Below, in pieces: positions 33,953-39,094 of a DNA stretch of 39,094 bases. Source of the DNA: Gammaproteobacteria bacterium (GTDB lineage: Bacteria; Pseudomonadota; Gammaproteobacteria; Arenicellales; Poriferihabitantaceae); assembly GCA_028066695.1 (NCBI GenBank), contig JALCBG010000019.1:1-39094 (forward strand), given 5' to 3'. Both the position numbers and the translations under genes were made by a program. The notes below the pieces were generated by a model that saw only the letters and a program-made list of their open reading frames with translations, did no database searches and was not told where the DNA came from. The number at the start of each line of letters is the position of its first letter. Positions within the stretch are counted from its first letter, which is position 1.

Positions 33953-36900
33953 GGCATCGACGCTGACGAAAGTTCCTTTGCCGCCGCATGCGGCGGTGGC
34001 GGTGAGCGGAATGCTTTCAATGTCGTTGTCGTTGTCCACCACCGGCGTAATGGACAGAGTCGCATCGCCGGAGGTTTCCCGGCCGGAAATCGTGACCGCC
34101 GGCGCGGTCAGCGTTCCGGTGTAATGCGTGCTCGCCGCTGCGAGTTTGTCGCCGCGCGTGCCGGTGATTGCGCTGCTGCCGATGCTCACGGTCAGCGCGC
34201 AATTCGCGGGCGGAGCGATGCCGCCGTCTATCTCGGCGGTGATGGTCGCCGTCTGCGCGCCGCCGCCCTCGCGCACCGCGCCGGAAAGTTTGCCGGTAGT
34301 CGCGACGGTGTCGTCGTCAGTGATGCTGAAAGTGAACATTGAGTTGTCGGTTTGGTTGTAAGGACCAAACCCCCGGGCTGTGGCTGCGCTGCAGTAGTGC
34401 CCAATGGTGCGGTCCCCTTCGGCGACGTTGTCGTCGGGTTCAGCGACGCCGATGGCGCGCCCCAGATTCCAGTCGCCGGCGTCGCCGCCGGTGACTCTCT
34501 TCGCGATGGTCACTACGTCCGATACTGACCGGCCGTCCCATACCGTGTGAGTGCCGTCGTTCCCCGAGCAATTGAGTTCGGGCGTCGCGCCGGGGTCAAA
34601 TACCGCCGGGTCGAGCGGCAACGATATGCAGACCGTAACGGGGATGCCCTCAGTCACCGGCAGGGGCTCTGCAATCGGGTCGTTGTGCGTCGCCGGGCAG
34701 GTGCCGTCGGCGTCCGCCTGCGTGAGCAGAGGCGCGATATTGAGTATCAAAATTTCCGCTTCCGCAAACGCGATGTTTGTCGCGCCGGCGCAGGAAGCCG
34801 CCGCCCCGGAAAAAGGAATGCTCTTCTTGTCCTTGTCGGGGTCATCAAGGGTGGCAATGTCAAATGCGGCGGCGCCGGAGAGCGAACCCGCCGGAATGGT
34901 GATGCTCGGCGCGGTGAATGCCTCGTAGTCGGTTCCTGCCACCGCGAGCGCGTCGCCGCGCGTGTCGGTAATCGCGGCGGTGCCTTTGGTCAGCGTTACC
35001 GTGCAGTCCTCCTGCGGCGCGATGTCGCCGCCGAGCGTGGCGGTTGCGCGGACAGTGTCAAAACGATGTTCGGACATATGAGTGAAAGACAGCGTGGCGC
35101 CGGCGGCGGCTATCGTGTCGGGAGCGGTGTCGTCTTTGACGGTGACGGCAACCTCGTCGGTGAGGCCGCTGTATCCGGTCGCGGCGTCCGCGACGGCGGT
35201 GCAGGTGAGCGTGTCGGTCGGCTCCATGTTGGCGGCGAACGCGAGGTTGTTGTCCACCGCGACTATCGGGAAAGTCTGCTCGGTTTCGTGGTTCGCGGAA
35301 GTGAAAGTCCCGGTCTGCGCGGAAGTGAGCACCGCCGGGTCGGCCGCGCCCGAGCAAGTTACGGTGACATCGGCGCTTGGCGCGATTCCGTCCAATTTCA
35401 CGCAGATGTTTTCGGCGGCGCCGCCCTCTTCCAGGTCCAGTGTGGTGATAGCGTTGTCGCTGCAGTCGGTGATGACAACCTCGGCGTCAAAGATCAGCAC
35501 TTCGGTCGCGGTGAAAGTGATGTTGCTGCCGCCGCAGGAGGCGGCGGTGGCGGTGAGCGGGATGCTCTTGGTGGTGTCGGTGGCGCTGCCTGCATTGGGC
35601 GTGATGGAAACCGTCGCGCTGGCGGCGCTTTTGCCGGCCGGAATGGTGATGCTCGGCGCGGTGAAGGCGGCGTAGTCGGCGGGCGCTGCGGCCAGCGCCG
35701 CGCCCTGCGTGTTGGTGATGGCGGCTGCGCCGATGGCGGTGGTCACCGTGCAGTTCTCGCCGGGCACGATGGAACCGCCGAGCGTCGCGGTGATTTCCAC
35801 CTCCTGCGCGCCGCCGCTTTTGCCGATGCTGCCGGAGACGCCGAGCGTGGCGCCGCTGGTGGAGACCGCGTCGGCGTCGGTCACCGTAACTGCAAGCGAC
35901 TCCGCCACCCCCGAATAGGCCGAGCCGATGCTGCCGGCGGCGTTGCAGTTCAGCGCGGTCTCGGTGTTTGCGCCGAATGCCGAGTTATTGTCGGGCGCGG
36001 TCAAAGCCAGCGCTTGTCCGCGCGCATGGTTGGCCGAGGTGAATGACAACTTCGCCGGAGTGGCGGAAACCGCGGTCTCGCCCAGCGCATTTGGCGGCGC
36101 GGCGCAACTGACCGAGACGGTTTCACCCGGGTCGCTTTTCAGCGAGATGCACACGGTTTTTGCGCTGCCGGCCTCGGCCACCTCCAAACTGGTTACCGCG
36201 GCGTTGGCGGTGGCCGGGCAAGTGTTGTTGGAGTCGGGCGCGGTGAAGTTCACGCCGGCATCGGCGATCTGCAAAAAGGTTCCCTGCAATTCCTGCGTGA
36301 AGGATCCCCCCAAGTCATCCGCGGCAAGACCGTCGTAGTCTGCGATGTCGCTATCCAGGGTGAATCGGATGTTGATGCGGCCGCCGTCGCCGGAGGCCTT
36401 CGGCGTGATAGCAAATACCTCCGGATGCGTATGCGACCGCAATACCTCAAATGTGGTGTGATTGCTGGAGAAGCTGGGCACTGCGCCGTCCGTGTCAGTG
36501 TTCGCGACCAGCGGGTTTGCCGGGTCATCGCTTGCTTGCAGGATGGTTTCGTGGTGCCGGCCGGCAGTGGTGGCTTTAAAGAAAAACGCGCTGATTTCAA
36601 ACCGCTGCTCGCCGCTCGCTGATTTGGGGATGGTGTAGCCGTTGCGCGCGGCTGCAATGCAGGCGTCAAAATCGGCCGGCGGCGCGCCGACCGGGTGAAT
36701 GCAGATTGCGGCCTTGATGCCGGATTTGACCGGCACGACGCGTTCTTGCACTTCCGACCAGTCGCCGTCGCCGATGGAATTGACCGCCCGAACCTGCGCC
36801 TGATAGGTCGTGCCGGCGGTCAGGTTTTCCAGCACATATCTGCGCGCGTTTGCGCCGCCGCTCGCGTCAACGCCGCTTGCGCCACCGGTGTTGAGATAGT

Positions 36901-37518
36901 TTGCCGGTGAAGCCGCATCGGCCCAGCGCACTTTGTAGCCGGTGATGTCGCGGCCGCCGTCATGCGGCGCGCCCCAGCGCAATGCGAGGCTGTCGTCGGT
37001 GCGGGTGAACAACTCGGCGGACGGCGCCGATGGCGCAGCCGCCGCAGTTGTGCCTTGCGCCGTCGCCGACCAAGGGCTCTGAAATGCGTCCGCGTCTAAT
37101 GCTTTCATGCGCACTTGATAGGTGGTGCCCGGCGCCAAACCGATGATTTTTGTGGCGGTGGCGCCGGGACTAATGGCAAGACCGTGTTGCAAGCCGCGGA
37201 GAGACTTACGCCGGCGGGCAGTCGGTTTCTGAATGCGTCTTCGCTGGACCACTCGGTGCCAAACACGCGCACAGAGGCGGTGTAATCTCCGGGTCCCCCG
37301 CTCCCCCATGAACTCGTCGCGGTCCAAGTCAAATCCAGCGAAGTGGATTCGGCCCCGGTGGTCTGCGTGAGACTCAGGTTGGTGGGGGCGGCAACTTGCG
37401 CCCGCGCCGCGGACGACGCGCCAAACAACATCGCAAGCGCAAACGCCGCCGCAAAAAATTTCCCCGCGGTGATTTTCCCGCGAGGGGCGAAAACTTCGCT
37501 GGTCGTGGTGGGTTTCAT
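32666..37518 (-). CDS. Secreted FN3/Calx-beta-like protein with dockerin-like C-terminus, frameshifted near the N-terminus
   Basis: The reading frame from the ATG at 37518 gives a signal peptide (GKFFAAAFALAMLFGASSAA, cleavage near ARAQ) and the first half of an FN3 module, but it loses similarity near 37190 and stops at 37105. The rest of the protein continues in the frame displaced by -1 (or +2) and is open to 32666. Restored, it would be about 1615 aa: two FN3, an unrecognised module of about 170 residues, three alternating pairs of a cysteine-bearing module (VCISLKSDPGETVSVSC type) and a Calx-beta-like module (DYAAFTAPSITIPAGKSAAS type), three FN3, and a dockerin-like pair (DINGDSSVTWQDGVLIARHL; DMDGANGTTLADGIMLTRYL). 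The stop is 22 bases from convergent mobA. The frame error could be a true mutation, making the protein unexported, or an assembly error. Confidence 0.8.
37183..37195 (-). other. Probable frameshift site
   Basis: Upstream frame: LPAGVSLSAA is FN3-like, then the product turns to nonsense. Downstream frame: GLAISPGATATKIIGLAPGT resumes the FN3 pattern. The switch falls within about 13 bases here and needs one missing or two extra bases. I see no slippery heptamer. Confidence 0.65.
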
Positions 37519-37554
37519 CGGTTTTCCCCGGTTGGTTGCTGTTTGTGATTCTGG

Positions 37555-38847
37555 CGCGCGCTACTGCACCAGCGCTTCAATGTTGGAAATCACCGTCGCC
37601 TCGGCCGTGCCGCTCATGCGGGTGGTGATTCCGTCGCCGGCGCGCATGCCGAGCAGGTAGCGGGTCAGCATGATGCCGTCGGCGAGGGTTGTTCCGTTTG
37701 CGCCGTCCATGTCCAGGTCGCCGGCGGCGACCCCGGCGGCGATGTGTGCGGCGACATTGTCGGCGTTCAGGTTGGTGCCGCCCATGTCGGCGATAAGGTT
37801 TGCGCCGCGAACGCCGGCCAGGTGGCGCGCGATCAACACGCCGTCCTGCCAAGTGACCGAGGAGTCGCCGTTGATGTCCGGGTCAAACTCCGGCGTGACG
37901 CTTTGGACGGACGCGGTGAAAGGTCCCGGTCCGGCGCGGTTGCGCGCGGCGACTTGAACTTCATAAGTGGTCGCGCTTTTTACGCCGGTCAAATCGTAGG
38001 CGAGATTGGTGGAAGCGGTCGCGAGTCCGTCGTCATCGGGCAGCCAGTTGCTGCTGCCCGCGCCTTCGGAGTAGCGCACCGCGTAATCGGTCAGCGCCTC
38101 GTCTCCGGTGTTCGCCGGCGCGACCCAGGAAACCTGCAGCAGTCCGGCGCGCGTGGACACAGTTACACCTGTCGGCGCATCGGGCGGCGGCGCGACCGGG
38201 CTGGTTTGGTGCGAGGCCCAGGCGCCCGTGCCGAGCGCATTGACCGCGGCGACTTGGATTTCATAGGTCGTGCCGTTGGTCAGGCCGCTGATTTCGTATT
38301 CGGTTTCGGTGGCGGTCGCGCCGTCGGCGTCGGGCTGCCAGTTGCTGCTGCCGGCGCCTTCGGAATGGCGGACGCGGTATCCGCTGATGGCCGCGCCGCC
38401 GTCGTCGGCCGGCGCGGCCCATGCGGGCGTAATCGTTCCGTCTCCGACGGTGGAAGTCAAATTGCGCGGCGCGCCGGGCAATTCGCCGGGGACGCTTTCG
38501 CGCGCGAATGACCAGTGCGCATCGCCGCCGCCATAGACCGCGCCGACTTGGACTTGATAGGTCGTGCCGTCGGTCAGCCCCGAGACGGTGTAACTGATTG
38601 CCGTTGCGCCGCCGGGAACATCCAGCCCAGATTCTTCACCGGTGTTCAGGTAGGAACTCGCGTCGCCGGCATCCGCCCAGCGAACTTTGTAGGCGGTATG
38701 CACAGTCCCCCCGACCTCCACCACCGGCGCGCGCCAAGTCAATGACAACTCGCCGCTGCTCGCCGCCGGCGCGGAAAGCGACGGCGCGGCGTCTCCAATC
38801 AAAAGTTCACCGGTGAAGGTGATGGTGTCGCTGCCGTTGTTGCTGCC
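37555..38847. repeat. 1.29-kb direct repeat, copy 2
   Basis: Identical partner of 32660-33952, in the same orientation. It lies in the upstream tandem gene and again spans three FN3 modules plus the dockerin-like pair. Confidence 0.92.
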
Positions 38848-39094
38848 TCTACGGACGTCGACGAAAGTCCCTTTGCCGCCGCATGCGGCGGTGGCGGTGA
38901 GCGGAATGCTTTCAATGTCATTGTCGCCGTCCACCACCGGCGTAATGGACAGGGTCGCATCGCCGGAAATTTCCTCGCCGGAAATCGTGATTGCCGGCGC
39001 GGTCAGCGTGCCGGTGTAATGCGTGGTCTCCGCCGCGACTTTGTCGCCGCGCGTGCCGCTGATTGCGCTGCTGCCGATGCTTACGGTCAGCGCG
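37561..39094 (-). CDS. FN3/Calx-beta-like protein with dockerin-like C-terminus, C-terminal part (continues off right edge)
   Basis: The minus frame is open from the right edge to a TAG at 37561 (511 codons visible). It begins inside a Calx-beta-like module (SSAISGTRGDKVAAETTHYT, then PAITISGEEISGDATLSITP), followed by three FN3 modules (for example YTVSGLTDGTTYQVQVGAVY) and two dockerin-like repeats (DINGDSSVTWQDGVLIARHL; DMDGANGTTLADGIMLTRYL). Its last 425 or so codons are identical to those of the downstream gene, while the Calx-like part differs. The gene ends 42 bases before the ATG of that gene, same strand, so they are probably co-transcribed. The N-terminus is not in the window; the full protein is presumably similar in size to its neighbour. 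Confidence 0.9.
   Translation of the reverse strand, partial: ALTVSIGSSAISGTRGDKVAAETTHYTGTLTAPAITISGEEISGDATLSITPVVDGDNDIESIPLTATAACGGKGTFVDVRRGSNNGSDTITFTGELLIGDAAPSLSAPAASSGELSLTWRAPVVEVGGTVHTAYKVRWADAGDASSYLNTGEESGLDVPGGATAISYTVSGLTDGTTYQVQVGAVYGGGDAHWSFARESVPGELPGAPRNLTSTVGDGTITPAWAAPADDGGAAISGYRVRHSEGAGSSNWQPDADGATATETEYEISGLTNGTTYEIQVAAVNALGTGAWASHQTSPVAPPPDAPTGVTVSTRAGLLQVSWVAPANTGDEALTDYAVRYSEGAGSSNWLPDDDGLATASTNLAYDLTGVKSATTYEVQVAARNRAGPGPFTASVQSVTPEFDPDINGDSSVTWQDGVLIARHLAGVRGANLIADMGGTNLNADNVAAHIAAGVAAGDLDMDGANGTTLADGIMLTRYLLGMRAGDGITTRMSGTAEATVISNIEALVQ

Noticed and set aside
34547-36046. 499-codon plus-strand frame opposite the Calx-like modules
   Set aside because: Repetitive Gly/Arg-rich antisense translation of repeated modules.

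Overview
The window is GC-rich and almost fully coding, and it looks like a gammaproteobacterial chromosome. The best lineage clue is the block with uvrA diverging from an MFS exporter gene followed by ssb, an order I know from Pseudomonas and other Gammaproteobacteria. The unusual load of secreted fibronectin type III (FN3) proteins would suit a marine or host-associated bacterium, but that is inference; I cannot name a genus.

Layout. 1-934: 5' part of a secreted FN3 protein (minus, runs off the left edge). 1003-1850: a probable phage-derived gene and a degenerate repeat. 1881-3391: a promoter with a dyad, then a class III omega-aminotransferase (plus). 3427-12815: two translationally coupled giant paralogues (1556 and 1573 aa) built of FN3, cadherin-like and putative-Ig modules with C-terminal dockerin-like repeats (minus). 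13078-20964: a six-gene minus-strand cluster: CPA1-type Na+/H+ antiporter, Rieske-glutamate synthase fusion, Rieske-ThDP enzyme fusion, LysE/RhtB exporter, [2Fe-2S] ferredoxin, acetoacetyl-CoA synthetase. 21030-21920: rhomboid protease (plus). 21937-24189: a third FN3-dockerin-like protein, just downstream of tRNA-Ser(GGA). 24360-26793: pdxH, ssb and an MFS exporter (minus). 26891-29758: uvrA. 29810-32643: tupABC-mobA (tungstate uptake and cofactor maturation). 32666-39094: two tandem FN3/Calx-beta-like/dockerin-like genes whose 3' parts are identical over about 1.29 kb; one carries a frameshift near its N-terminus and the other runs off the right edge.

Two systems stand out. First, six large exported proteins, all on the minus strand, share FN3 arrays, and the five whose C-terminus lies in the window end in a widely spaced pair of dockerin-like calcium-loop repeats. 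No cohesin, sortase signal or membrane anchor is visible, so how they are held or assembled is open. Second, the metabolic cluster has two neighbouring enzymes, each with its own N-terminal Rieske domain, plus a separate ferredoxin. With the nearby aminotransferase this suggests an iron-sulfur-linked route for an amine or omega-amino acid, ending in acyl-CoA; the substrate cannot be read from sequence.

Coupling is tight: ATGA or TGATG overlaps join antiporter/Rieske-GltS, LysE/ferredoxin, ferredoxin/AacS, the two giant FN3 genes, and tupA/tupB/tupC. Recognisable regulatory sequence includes sigma70-like promoters before tRNA-Ser, the giant FN3 pair, the aminotransferase and uvrA, and one intrinsic terminator inside the metabolic cluster.
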